64,000 nucleotides of DNA from Rhodobiaceae bacterium (GTDB taxonomy: Bacteria > Pseudomonadota > Alphaproteobacteria > Rhizobiales > Tepidamorphaceae), in NCBI GenBank assembly GCA_020637895.1, contig JACKJP010000009.1, forward strand, positions 22,599-86,598, given 5' to 3'. The translations under genes and the position numbers were made by a program. Within the stretch, counting starts at the first letter, position 1; every line of letters starts with the position of its first letter. The notes under the pieces are model-generated. The model saw only the letters and a list, made by a program, of their open reading frames with translations. It was not told the DNA's origin and searched no databases. Of the stretch, positions 25,823 to 34,426 are shown in pieces.

Positions 25823-26982
25823 CAGCGGTAGCAGTAATCGGCGTCGGTCAGACGAACTACCGGCGCGCGCACAAGGACAAGAGTTCGCGCGAACTTATCT
25901 GGGAAGCGTCGAAGATGGCGCTCGAAGACGCGAACATGGATATCGGCGGCATCGACGCGATCATGGCCGGTATCGCGCCCGAAGCGCTTTCAGGTGAAGG
26001 TTCGGTAGAACGCGGCGGCATGATGGGTGTCGGCAAGCCGTTCCTCCGGATCAATACCGGTGGCGTAACCGGGTCGTCGACCGTCTTTGCCGGCACGACG
26101 TACATACAGTCTGGCCGGGCGAAAGCAGTGCTTGTCGTTGCACTTGAACGAATGGGCCAGGCAACGAGTTCGCAGCAGGTCTTCAACACCATTTTCGATC
26201 CCGTCTACGAGAAAGACTTCCCGCTGACGACGATCACCATGGCGGCGCTGCGCGCTTCGATGCTGATGCGAATGTACGGATATACGGAACAGCACTGGGC
26301 GGAGATCGCCGCACGCAGTTTCCGCAATGCGTGCCGCAATCCGCATGCCCATCTCAAACTCGACATCACGGCCGACGATGTTCTGAAGTCGCCGCTGCTC
26401 GCGTGGCCAATCCATCGTTACGAGGCCTGCCCGATGTCGGAGGGCGCCTGCGCTATGGTACTGGCGGCAGAGGACATTGTGGGCGATCGCAATGCAGCCT
26501 GGGTCCAGGGGGCAGCGTCGACGTCCGACAGCTACGCGATGGGCGATCGTATCCGGCGTCCGGAAGCGACCCTTGTCGATCTGCTATCGCTGAGACTTTC
26601 AGCAGAAAGGGCCTTCAAACAGGCAGGGATCGACCGGCCACTGGAACAGATCCAGGCGGTTGAACTGTATTCGGCGTTTTCGAGCGCGGAAGCCATGGCC
26701 TATCCGGCCCTTCATTTCTGCAAGCCGGAGGATGGTCCGCGGTTTGTCGAAGCGCAGTTCAGCGATCCCTCGCTGCCCAAGATCAATCCATCCGGCGGCC
26801 CGCAGGGCGCAAATCCGGTGAGCGCGACCGCCATGGTCCGCATCGCCGAATGTGCGCTGCAAGTGCGTGGCATGGCAGGCGAGCGCCAGGTCGCGGACGT
26901 GGATCGTGCAGTTGCAACCGGGCAGGGCGGGGCGACGCAGTTCTCCACCGTCTGCGTCCTCGGCAAGAAAAAAGTGCATTAG
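25819..26982 (+). CDS. Thiolase-fold protein, SCP-x/Ltp2-like, Cys replaced (second of three)
   Basis: 387-residue protein of the lipid-transfer/SCP-x thiolase group (AVIGVGQTNYRR start, ELYSAFSSAEA, INPSGGPQGANPVSATAM). Measured back from the conserved helix Gly, the nucleophile Cys position is Gly (NTGGVTGSS), and the GHP His is Asn or Ala (GAN). Such Cys-less relatives include the steroid side-chain aldolase Ltp2, which works with a DUF35 partner. The next gene encodes a DUF35 protein. ATG overlaps the preceding stop (ATGA). Confidence 0.8.
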   Translation: MTAVAVIGVGQTNYRRAHKDKSSRELIWEASKMALEDANMDIGGIDAIMAGIAPEALSGEGSVERGGMMGVGKPFLRINTGGVTGSSTVFAGTTYIQSGRAKAVLVVALERMGQATSSQQVFNTIFDPVYEKDFPLTTITMAALRASMLMRMYGYTEQHWAEIAARSFRNACRNPHAHLKLDITADDVLKSPLLAWPIHRYEACPMSEGACAMVLAAEDIVGDRNAAWVQGAASTSDSYAMGDRIRRPEATLVDLLSLRLSAERAFKQAGIDRPLEQIQAVELYSAFSSAEAMAYPALHFCKPEDGPRFVEAQFSDPSLPKINPSGGPQGANPVSATAMVRIAECALQVRGMAGERQVADVDRAVATGQGGATQFSTVCVLGKKKVH

Positions 26983-26991
26983 GAGAGCGTG

Positions 26992-27453
26992 ATGAGCGAA
27001 TCCGAACTCATTGAAATCGCAGGTCAATGGAACTTCAATTACAACTATTTCGCGGGCGAAAGCGCCAGCCGGTTCTTCCGTGAACTGCGCGAGAACCAGC
27101 GCATCATGGGAACCCGCTGCACGAAGTGCAGGCGTCTGCTCGTGCCGGCGCGCGCGTTCTGCGATGCCTGCATGGAGCGGACAAACGAGTGGGAAGCGGT
27201 TGGCCCCGAGGGCACGCTGGATACCTTCACGATCATCACCACTCAGTTCCCGGGCCTGCCGAAGCCGCCGATCGTCATGGCCTATGTCACGCTCGACGGT
27301 GCCGATACGGCGCTGATCAATCTCGTTCATGGCCTCGACATGTCCGACATCGACAAGGCCGCACGACGGCTCAACAGTCTCCCGAGGGTCAGAACCAAAT
27401 TCATCGACGAGCCCAAGGGTCGGATCACGGACTTCTCGTTCGAGCTCATATGA
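26992..27453 (+). CDS. DUF35 Zn-ribbon/OB-fold protein, thiolase-fold partner 1
   Basis: 153-residue protein with an N-terminal rubredoxin-like Zn ribbon (CTKCRRLLVPARAFCDAC, four Cys) and a C-terminal OB-fold beta domain (TFTIITTQFPG, YVTLDG). DUF35 proteins are partners of thiolase-fold enzymes, for example ChsH2 with Ltp2. The ATG at 26992 follows AGGAGAG; a GTG three bases upstream is possible. It lies 9 bp after its presumed partner. Confidence 0.83.
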   Translation: MSESELIEIAGQWNFNYNYFAGESASRFFRELRENQRIMGTRCTKCRRLLVPARAFCDACMERTNEWEAVGPEGTLDTFTIITTQFPGLPKPPIVMAYVTLDGADTALINLVHGLDMSDIDKAARRLNSLPRVRTKFIDEPKGRITDFSFELI

Positions 27454-27500
27454 GCCGGCGCGACAACCTTGTGAAAGACGTCGATTCAGGAATTGGGTAG

Positions 27501-28682
27501 ATGACGAGCAACAGCATTTCGGGCAAGGCGGCGATCGTCGGAATTGGCGAGGTTGGCTATTTCCGTGGCACCGACATGTCGATCCTGCAGATGGTCTCAA
27601 AGGCCAGCATGGATGCGATCAAGGATTCCGGGCTTAGTCCCAAGGATATCGATGCGGTGATCCCGCCTCCCGGTTTCGTTGCTTGGGATGAGATCGCCGC
27701 GCAGGTGGGCATCCCCGAGGTGCGGTACACCGCCTGTCCGCAAATGGGCGGTGCAAGCCCGGTGGCGGCGCTCATTACCGCATCGATGGCCGTTGCGACC
27801 GGCATGGCCAATGCCGTGCTCGTGCCGATCGGCTGGAATGGTTATTCGGCAATCCGGCCGCGCCCTGATGCCCGCCCGAACAAGCGCCGGTTTACCGCGG
27901 CGTTCTTCGAAACGGTCCGGAACTACTATGCACCCTACGGTCTTCGTTCGGCGCCGTGGTGGTATTCGCTCTACCTGCAACGTTACGTGAAGCACTACAA
28001 CGTGCCGCCAGAGGCGGCCGGCGCCGTTGCGATTGCCTGCCGCAAGCATGCGCAGCTCAACGATCTCGCGGTCATGCGCGACAGACCGCTGACGATGGAT
28101 GAATATCTGGCATCGACGTTTATTTCCGAGCCGATCCGCAAGCACGATTCATGCGTCGAAACGGATTGCGCGGCCGCGATCGTCGTGACATCGGCCGAGC
28201 GGGCCCGTGACCTGAAACATACGCCAGTCACCGTGCTCGGGGGCGCGGAGGGTCATCCGAACCGGCCCGACGAACTCATCAACCGCAAGGACATACTCAA
28301 GCTGGGTCTCGATTATGCGGCCCCGCGCGCCTTCGCCATGGCAGGCGTAACGCCGCAGGACATGGACTTTCTGCAGATCTACGACTGCTTCACCTATGTC
28401 GCGCTGCTTGAGCTGGAAGCGCTCGGCTATGCCGAACGTGGCGGCGCGGCCGACTTCGTCAAGGACGGCAATATCGAGCTTGGCGGCAAGTTCCCGATGA
28501 ACACGCATGGCGGGTTGATGTCGCAGGGTCATTGCTGGGGCATGAACCACATCGTCGAGGCAACGCGTCAGCTCCGCCACCAGGCCGGCCGTTCGCAGGT
28601 CAAGGACTGCGAGATCGGTCTCGTTACCGGCTATGGCGATCTGGGCGACGGCACGATCGCGATCCTGGGGAGGAACGGCTGA
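27501..28682 (+). CDS. Thiolase-fold protein, Ltp2-like, Cys replaced (third of three)
   Basis: 393-residue thiolase-like protein. A nearby Cys exists (RYTACPQMGGAS) but the position that aligns with the thiolase nucleophile is Gly. The His of the SQGHCWG segment is kept (in MNTHGGLMSQGH) and the C-terminal Cys motif is replaced by VTGYGDLGD. Retention of this His together with loss of both Cys favours a lyase/aldolase over a thiolytic enzyme. The gene overlaps the second DUF35 gene (TGATG), suggesting a dedicated pair. Confidence 0.8.
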   Translation: MTSNSISGKAAIVGIGEVGYFRGTDMSILQMVSKASMDAIKDSGLSPKDIDAVIPPPGFVAWDEIAAQVGIPEVRYTACPQMGGASPVAALITASMAVATGMANAVLVPIGWNGYSAIRPRPDARPNKRRFTAAFFETVRNYYAPYGLRSAPWWYSLYLQRYVKHYNVPPEAAGAVAIACRKHAQLNDLAVMRDRPLTMDEYLASTFISEPIRKHDSCVETDCAAAIVVTSAERARDLKHTPVTVLGGAEGHPNRPDELINRKDILKLGLDYAAPRAFAMAGVTPQDMDFLQIYDCFTYVALLELEALGYAERGGAADFVKDGNIELGGKFPMNTHGGLMSQGHCWGMNHIVEATRQLRHQAGRSQVKDCEIGLVTGYGDLGDGTIAILGRNG

Positions 28683-29098
28683 TGTCCACAACGGTCAAGA
28701 TCAAGCTTCCGCAGCCAGACGATCTGGATGCCGTCTTTTATGAAACGGTCGCCAAGACCGGTAAGCTGTGTATCCAGCATTGCAAGGATTGCGGTACGTG
28801 GACGCATCCGGCGCGCTACTATTGCCCCGAATGCGCCTCTGAAAATTTCGCCTTCGAGCCCGTCAGCGGCGATGCGACGGCGCACTCTTTCACCATTTCA
28901 CATTTCACGGTCGAGCCTGCGTGGAAGGACCTCGTTCCGTACGTCACGATCGTTGCGGAACTCAAGGAGGGGCCGCGCGTGATCGCGCGCACGAAGATGA
29001 AGGGCGACGAAATCACGATCGACATGCCGATAAAGCTCGACGTCGAGGTAATCGCGCCGGAGTTTTCGTATGTCTGGGCCGGCAAGGCTGAGGGCTAG
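28682..29098 (+). CDS. DUF35 Zn-ribbon/OB-fold protein, thiolase-fold partner 2
   Basis: 138-residue DUF35 protein: Zn ribbon CKDCGTWTHPARYYCPEC, then an OB-fold with the SFTISHFTVEPAW strand pair. The start overlaps the stop of the third thiolase-fold gene by one base (TGATG), so synthesis is probably coupled. It is a different paralogue from the protein at 26992, so each thiolase-fold protein may have its own partner. Confidence 0.83.
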   Translation: MSTTVKIKLPQPDDLDAVFYETVAKTGKLCIQHCKDCGTWTHPARYYCPECASENFAFEPVSGDATAHSFTISHFTVEPAWKDLVPYVTIVAELKEGPRVIARTKMKGDEITIDMPIKLDVEVIAPEFSYVWAGKAEG

Positions 29099-29101
29099 GT
29101 C

Positions 29102-29914
29102 ATGAGCGAGAGCCCCATCCTGTTCGCGGTCAATGACGGTATCGCCGAGGTCACGCTGAACCGGCCTGACAAGCGCAACGCGCTGAATCCGGAAATGCTG
29201 GTAAGGCTGGCCCGTTGCTGGGAAGAGATCGAGGCCGATCCTTCGGTGCGCGTGGTGCTCCTTTCTGGCGCAGGTGAAAAGACGTTTTGCGCGGGGGCGG
29301 ATCTCGGTCGGCTGACGCCACTGCTGACTCGTTCGCGCGGCGCGGAAGACGAGTGGGACGAGGCGCTTCTTGCCGACCCGAAGATTCTCAACCGCGCGAT
29401 GCTTCGCCGTAACGATTTCTACACGCCGGTCATTGCCGCGATGAAGGGAACAATCGTCGCTGGCGGCATGGAGCTGGCGCTGGCCTGCGACCTGCGTGTG
29501 GTGGCCGACGACAGCGAACTCGGTTTGCTTGAAGTGAGCCGCGGCCTGATCGCAGCTGCCGGTGGCGTCGCGCGTGTTTCGCGGCAGGTCGCATCGGCTG
29601 TCGCGGCTGAAATTCTGCTCGTCGGCGACAGGATGCCGGCTGCCGATGCGCTGCGCGTGGGTCTGGTCAATCGCGTCGTGCCGGCTTCGGAGGTCATGCC
29701 GACGGCCAGGGCGCTGGCTGAACGGATGGCCATGAATTCACCGCTGGCGATGCGCAAGGCCAAGGAAGCCATGCTTGCATCATCGGGAGTGACGATCCCT
29801 GAAGCTTTCGGGATCGAGGATCAGGCGATCAAGATCATTCTGCGTTCGGAAGATGCCCGCGAGGGGTCGCGCGCATTCATGGAAAAACGGACGCCTAATT
29901 TTACCGGCCGGTGA
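29102..29914 (+). CDS. Enoyl-CoA hydratase/isomerase family protein
   Basis: Crotonase-fold protein, 270 residues. It shows LNRPDKRNALNPEM, the oxyanion segment GAGEKTFCAGADLGRL and AMKGTIVAGGMELALACDL; one catalytic Glu of classic hydratases appears to be retained (GMELAL). It lies 3 bp after the DUF35 gene, in the middle of the operon, and would hydrate the enoyl-CoA made by the dehydrogenases before C-C cleavage. Confidence 0.84.
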   Translation: MSESPILFAVNDGIAEVTLNRPDKRNALNPEMLVRLARCWEEIEADPSVRVVLLSGAGEKTFCAGADLGRLTPLLTRSRGAEDEWDEALLADPKILNRAMLRRNDFYTPVIAAMKGTIVAGGMELALACDLRVVADDSELGLLEVSRGLIAAAGGVARVSRQVASAVAAEILLVGDRMPAADALRVGLVNRVVPASEVMPTARALAERMAMNSPLAMRKAKEAMLASSGVTIPEAFGIEDQAIKIILRSEDAREGSRAFMEKRTPNFTGR

Positions 29915-29929
29915 GGCGGGGGCGAAGAT

Positions 29930-31726
29930 ATGAATATGATTGACAGGACTGCCTTGCAGGCGAGCGACGCTTTCAATGCCTGGCTTGAAAAATTCGGGGG
30001 CGCTCTCGAGCGGGCCAACGGCGACGAGATCGCATCCTTCTTCGCCGAGGACAGCCACTGGAAGGACATTCTCTCCTTCACCTGGGAACATCGCACGATT
30101 TCCGGCAAGGCTGCGATTGCCAAGGCTTTCGCGGCGACCGCCAAAGCTGCGAAGATAACCAATGTCTCCATGTCCCCCGGGCGCACGGCGCCCAAGCAGC
30201 AGCGTCGCTCGGGCAGCGATGTTCTGGAGGGCTATTTCGACTTCGATACGGGCGTCGGTTCGGGCAGCGCGTTTGTGCGTCTCCTCTACAGCCCTGACGG
30301 GTCGACAGAACCGCGCATCTGGTTCCTGCTGACGACGTTGCAGTCGCTGAAGGCGCACCCGGAACCGGTGGGTCGCAACCGTCCGTCGGGCGATGAGTTC
30401 GCGAAGAACGAACTTGGCCGTAGCTGGCGACAAGAGAGGGAGCGGCAGCAGGGTTTTGAGGATCGCGAGCCGGAAGTCATCATCGTCGGCGCGGGGCAGG
30501 CGGGGCTTACGATCGCGGCGCGACTGGGCCGGCTTGGCGTTGATGCCCTCGTCATCGAGAGATTGCCGCGCGTTGGGGATGTCTGGCGCCAGCGATACGA
30601 GTCGCTGACACTTCATAATGAGGTGATGGCCAACCATCTTCCCTATATGCCGTTTCCCGAAAACTGGCCGCTCTGGCTGACCAAGGACCACATGGCGATC
30701 TGGCTGGAAGCCTATGCGGAGTTTCTGGAGGCCAATGTCTGGACGAGCACTGAATTGGCCGGGGCGCGTTATGACGAAACGACCAGCCAGTGGACTGTCG
30801 AACTTGTCCGCGACGGAAAGCCGAGGACGGTTCATTGCCGGCATATCGTCATCGCGACGGGTGCCAGTGGCGGCCTTCCGCACATCCCGAAGCTTCCCGG
30901 GATCGATGCCTTCAAGGGCAGCGTCACACATTCCAGCGACTTCAAGAACGGCGCAGACTTCAAGGGGCGCAAGGTAATTGTTGTCGGCACGGGCAACAGC
31001 GGCCACGACATCGCCCAGGACCTGTTCGTGAAGGGCGCCGAGAAAGTCTGGATGCTTCAGCGGAGCCCCTGCTGCGTTGTCAGCCTCGAGCCGACAGCGG
31101 CAATGGTCTACAAGATTTACGGCGAGGGCATGCCAACTGAGGATGTCGACCTCATAACGGCATCCGTGCCCTATCCGGTCATGGAAGATACCTATCGCTG
31201 GATCACGGAAAAGGGCGCCAAGCTCGACGAGGAAATGCTTGAGGGCCTCGCAAAGGCCGGGTTCCGCACCTATTTCGGGAGCGACGGAACGGGCTTCCAG
31301 ATGAAGTTCATGCGCGGCGAAGGCAACTATTATATCGACGTCGGCAATGTGGAGCTGATCGTCAATGGCAGCGTCGGCGTGATCCAGTATGACGATGCGG
31401 AGGGTTTTGTCGCGGAAGGCCTGAAGATGAAGGACGGTAGCGTTATTGCCTGCGATGACGTGATCCTCGCGACCGGTTTCAAGAACATGCAGGAAACCGT
31501 GCGCAAGATGCTCGGCAGCGAGATCGCCGATAGCGTCGGACCGCTCTGGGGCTTCGACGAGAATTATCAGATGCGGAACATGTGGCGGCGAACCGCGCAG
31601 CCGGGCCTGTGGTTTACCGGTGGGTCGCTCCTGGATTCTCGCCTCTATTCCCGCTTTCTTGCCATCGAATTGCGGGCCGAACTGGACGGGGTTCTTCCCG
31701 CGAAGGAAAATCTGCCGCTCCACTGA
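29930..31726 (+). CDS. Flavin monooxygenase with N-terminal NTF2-like domain
   Basis: 598-residue fusion. Residues ~1-150 look like a SnoaL/NTF2-like domain (ASFFAEDSHWKDILSF, then a conserved beta stretch). From ~185 there is an FMO/Baeyer-Villiger type monooxygenase: FAD motif IIVGAGQAG, FMO-type motif FKGSVTHSSDF (~328-338), NADPH motif VVGTGNSGHD (~350) and the ILATGF motif near the C-terminus. It would insert oxygen into a ketone or hydroxylate/oxidise a hydrophobic substrate, using NADPH. Last gene of the operon that starts at 24749. Confidence 0.85.
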   Translation: MNMIDRTALQASDAFNAWLEKFGGALERANGDEIASFFAEDSHWKDILSFTWEHRTISGKAAIAKAFAATAKAAKITNVSMSPGRTAPKQQRRSGSDVLEGYFDFDTGVGSGSAFVRLLYSPDGSTEPRIWFLLTTLQSLKAHPEPVGRNRPSGDEFAKNELGRSWRQERERQQGFEDREPEVIIVGAGQAGLTIAARLGRLGVDALVIERLPRVGDVWRQRYESLTLHNEVMANHLPYMPFPENWPLWLTKDHMAIWLEAYAEFLEANVWTSTELAGARYDETTSQWTVELVRDGKPRTVHCRHIVIATGASGGLPHIPKLPGIDAFKGSVTHSSDFKNGADFKGRKVIVVGTGNSGHDIAQDLFVKGAEKVWMLQRSPCCVVSLEPTAAMVYKIYGEGMPTEDVDLITASVPYPVMEDTYRWITEKGAKLDEEMLEGLAKAGFRTYFGSDGTGFQMKFMRGEGNYYIDVGNVELIVNGSVGVIQYDDAEGFVAEGLKMKDGSVIACDDVILATGFKNMQETVRKMLGSEIADSVGPLWGFDENYQMRNMWRRTAQPGLWFTGGSLLDSRLYSRFLAIELRAELDGVLPAKENLPLH

Positions 31727-31750
31727 AGATCATGTTCACGCGACGGGCAG

Positions 31751-31794
31751 GCTTGTTGACAAAACAAGCTTTGCCGCGACGCGGCAATGTATTA
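31751..31794 (+). terminator. Tandem small hairpins between the FMO and GMC genes
   Basis: Two stems in a row: GCTTGTT / AACAAGC (31751-31769, 5-nt loop) and TTGCCGC / GCGGCAA (31771-31787, 3-nt loop), the second followed by a T-rich stretch. They probably end the FMO operon mRNA. The first stem contains one TGTTGA half of the operator, but no second half. Confidence 0.45.
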
Positions 31795-31857
31795 TTTCTG
31801 ACCGTACGGATGCAGCGGCCTGCTAAAAGAGCCGTCTGGCGCCGACGGGAGGAATGA

Positions 31858-33495
31858 ATGAACAATCAGGAATTCGACTACATCGTGATCGGGGCCGGTT
31901 CGGCCGGCTGCGTCGCCGTCAATCGGCTATCCGCAGATCCACAAAATCGGGTCGCGCTCGTCGAGGCGGGGGCTTCGGACCGCGCGTTTCCGCTCAACAT
32001 GAAAACGTTGCTGCCGATCGGCAACGTGCTGCTGCTCCCGGACCAGCGCTATAACTGGAACTATGAATTCACGACCGATGCGGCAACCGACAATCGAACG
32101 ATCGGCTGCCCGCGTGGCAAGCTTTTCGGCGGATGTTCCTCGGTAAACGGAACCGTCTACATGCGCGGACATCGCGCCGACTATGACGGCTGGGAAGCCG
32201 AAGGCAATCGAGGCTGGGGATACAAGGAGGTTCTGGAGGCCTTCAAGAAGCACGAGAACTGGCACGACGGCGTCAATCCTGACTACCACGGGACCGGTGG
32301 TGAGCTCGATGCCGCCACACTCCGGGAGCCCAATCCGATCTCGATCGGTTTCATGGAAGCTGCAAAGCAGGCCGGGCATCCCGAAACAAAGGATTTCAAC
32401 GGACCGGAACAGGATGGGTTCGGTCTGTTCGCGCTGAACCAGCGCGGCGGCGCCCGGCTCAACAGTTCCAAGGCATTTCTGCATCCGGTTCTCGATCGCA
32501 AAAATCTGACGGTGTTTGCAGAGACGCTTGTCGAGAAGATCCTCATCGAGGACGGTCGTGCGGTCGGATTGCGGATCAAACGCGGCGGCAAGATCGAGGA
32601 ATTGAGGGTGAACAAGGAGATCATTCTCTCCGGCGGCACCATCAACTCTCCGCACCTTCTGATGCTTTCGGGTATCGGTCCGAAGAAGGAACTGGAAAAA
32701 CACGGTATTCCTGTCGTGAAGGATCTGCCGGGCGTTGGTGGCAACCTCCAGGATCACGTTACGGTTTCGATCTCGAACGAAGACCCGTCGGGCTATTCCT
32801 TCGCGCTCACGCCAAAGTCGTTTCCAAGGCTGGCCGGGCAAGCGGCAAAGTATCTCCTCAGCCGGAAGGGACTCCTGTCGTCTCCTGTAGCCGAAGCGGG
32901 CGGGTTCATCCGGACACAGGAGGGGCTGGACCGGCCGGATGTGCAGGTGACGTTCATGGTCGGCATGAAGACCAAAGCGAACTTCGTGCCCACAATCCAC
33001 GGCACCATCTGCCACATGAACATTTGCCGGCCAAAGAGCCGTGGCCGCATGTCGCTCCGTTCGGCATCACCCTATGACAAGCCGATCATCGAGCCCGGCT
33101 TCCTGAAGGACAAGGAGGATGTCCAGATCCTGATCAGGGCAATCCGGATTATCCGTGAAATCTTCACCAAGCCCGCGATGGCGCCCTATGTCGGCAAGGA
33201 AATCCTGCCGGGCCGTGAAAAGACCTCTGACGAGGACCTGGAGAAATTCATTCGCGGGCACGCCGCGACCGTCTATCACCCGGTGGGCACCTGCAAGATG
33301 GGACCGAAGAGCGACAAGATGGCCGTGGTCGACAATGAATTGCGCGTTCACGGTATCGATGGATTGCGGGTGGCGGATGCCTCGATCATGCCGAACATCG
33401 TGTCTGGCAACACGAGTGCTCCTGCGATGATGATCGGCGAACGCGTTGCCGAATTCATCCAGGGCAAGCGCAACTATGTGGAACAAGCCGCCTGA
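31858..33495 (+). CDS. GMC family FAD oxidoreductase (choline dehydrogenase-like)
   Basis: 545-residue glucose-methanol-choline oxidoreductase. The FAD motif is VIGAGSAGCVAVNRLS (residues ~8-23); GMC signatures GKLFGGCSSVNGTVYMRG and SGGTINSPHLLMLSGIG follow, and the C-terminal catalytic pair is in YHPVGTCKMG (His) and SGNTSAPAMMIGE (Asn). Oxidises an alcohol to aldehyde or ketone; BetA-like annotation does not prove choline as substrate. GGGAGGA precedes ATG 31858. It has its own short leader after the preceding hairpins. Confidence 0.86.
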   Translation: MNNQEFDYIVIGAGSAGCVAVNRLSADPQNRVALVEAGASDRAFPLNMKTLLPIGNVLLLPDQRYNWNYEFTTDAATDNRTIGCPRGKLFGGCSSVNGTVYMRGHRADYDGWEAEGNRGWGYKEVLEAFKKHENWHDGVNPDYHGTGGELDAATLREPNPISIGFMEAAKQAGHPETKDFNGPEQDGFGLFALNQRGGARLNSSKAFLHPVLDRKNLTVFAETLVEKILIEDGRAVGLRIKRGGKIEELRVNKEIILSGGTINSPHLLMLSGIGPKKELEKHGIPVVKDLPGVGGNLQDHVTVSISNEDPSGYSFALTPKSFPRLAGQAAKYLLSRKGLLSSPVAEAGGFIRTQEGLDRPDVQVTFMVGMKTKANFVPTIHGTICHMNICRPKSRGRMSLRSASPYDKPIIEPGFLKDKEDVQILIRAIRIIREIFTKPAMAPYVGKEILPGREKTSDEDLEKFIRGHAATVYHPVGTCKMGPKSDKMAVVDNELRVHGIDGLRVADASIMPNIVSGNTSAPAMMIGERVAEFIQGKRNYVEQAA

Positions 33496-33530
33496 CGACG
33501 ACCAAATTTCGTTCGTCTGGCCAAGGCAGT

Positions 33531-33555
33531 GATTGCCCGGATCGACCGGGCAATC
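33531..33555. terminator. Hairpin between convergent genes, possible bidirectional terminator
   Basis: A perfect 10-bp stem GATTGCCCGG / CCGGGCAATC around ATCGA lies between the GMC gene and the convergent MBL gene. It has no clear T-run. Confidence 0.5.
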
Positions 33556-33587
33556 CATATCGCCGTGCTGGGATGGCGCGCACGTAC

Positions 33588-34412
33588 CTAGTGAGGGATT
33601 GGCGCGAGCAGGACTTCGTCCATAACGCGCGAGAGCGCGACAGGATCGTCCACCACATTGCCGTGCGCTGGCGCGATCAATCTGGTGGGATAATCTTCAA
33701 GCAGCTTGTGGGTAGCTTCGACCAGATCGCGTTTTTCAGCGAATTTCGTCCAGTAGAGCGCCAGATCGAAGACAAGCCGTGTCTCGTTGAGCGTGGGCTG
33801 AGATGGCAACTCGGTCGAGAACAGCGTGCACTCGCTGTCATGGGTGTGTGAAAAGGCAAAGCCGTCGGAGACAAACATCGTCTCCGATTTCGTGTCATAG
33901 CCCCACAGCGATGCCGGCAAGTCGTGAATGATCGCCGGAAGCACGATGAAACGGCGGTCGCCGAGATCGATTTCTTCGCCGGGTTCCATCTGCCGGAAAC
34001 GGCCGTCCGCCTCGTGCCAGGGATAGTAGAGATGGAAATTGCGCACCTCGCCGACGGTCATCGCCTTTGGGAACGCGCGCATCAGCTGGTCGAGATTTCC
34101 CGCATGCGGATATTCCTCGTGGGTCGGGAAGATGTAGGTCAGATCGCCTCCGACCCGGGAGCGGACGAACTCTTCGATGGCCTTCCCATCCTTGGAATGG
34201 CCGGTATCGACGAGAATGTTGCCAGTCTCGCCTTCGATGAGATAGGCGCTCGCATGGGTATGGAAGTTGTTGCCATACATTGTGGCGTGAAAGCAGCCGC
34301 CGAGAAGATGGATGCCCTGGCCAAGATCGCGGCTGTGAAAGCCGTTGTAGTCCATCCGGTTTCCAGCGCCGACGCTCTGATCTGCGGAGGTTGATGCGGG
34401 CTTCGTCGTCAT
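33588..34412 (-). CDS. MBL-fold protein with HEExxH-type metal motif lacking the usual Asp
   Basis: 274-residue MBL-fold protein of the oxygen-reducing/flavodiiron-like branch. Its first metal motif is HEEYPH (residues 98-103), in which the Asp of HxExDH is Pro. A later His (IIHDLPAS), an Asp (FVSDGF) and the C-terminal His (PAHG) remain, so one or two metals may still bind. It lacks a flavodoxin domain. It forms an operon with a second degenerate MBL gene and an esterase gene. Function unknown. Confidence 0.72.
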   Translation of the reverse strand: MTTKPASTSADQSVGAGNRMDYNGFHSRDLGQGIHLLGGCFHATMYGNNFHTHASAYLIEGETGNILVDTGHSKDGKAIEEFVRSRVGGDLTYIFPTHEEYPHAGNLDQLMRAFPKAMTVGEVRNFHLYYPWHEADGRFRQMEPGEEIDLGDRRFIVLPAIIHDLPASLWGYDTKSETMFVSDGFAFSHTHDSECTLFSTELPSQPTLNETRLVFDLALYWTKFAEKRDLVEATHKLLEDYPTRLIAPAHGNVVDDPVALSRVMDEVLLAPIPH

Positions 34413-34426
34413 CGCTTGCGCCTCTT

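Noticed and set aside
29780..31723. 647-codon frame antisense to the FMO gene
   Set aside because: Same reason: the FMO strand has all flavoprotein motifs, while the antisense frame has none.
31751..31769. TGTTGA half site before the GMC gene
   Set aside because: The second half is missing at the 4-bp spacing; the sequence forms a GCTTGTT/AACAAGC hairpin instead, so it was listed as part of a terminator.
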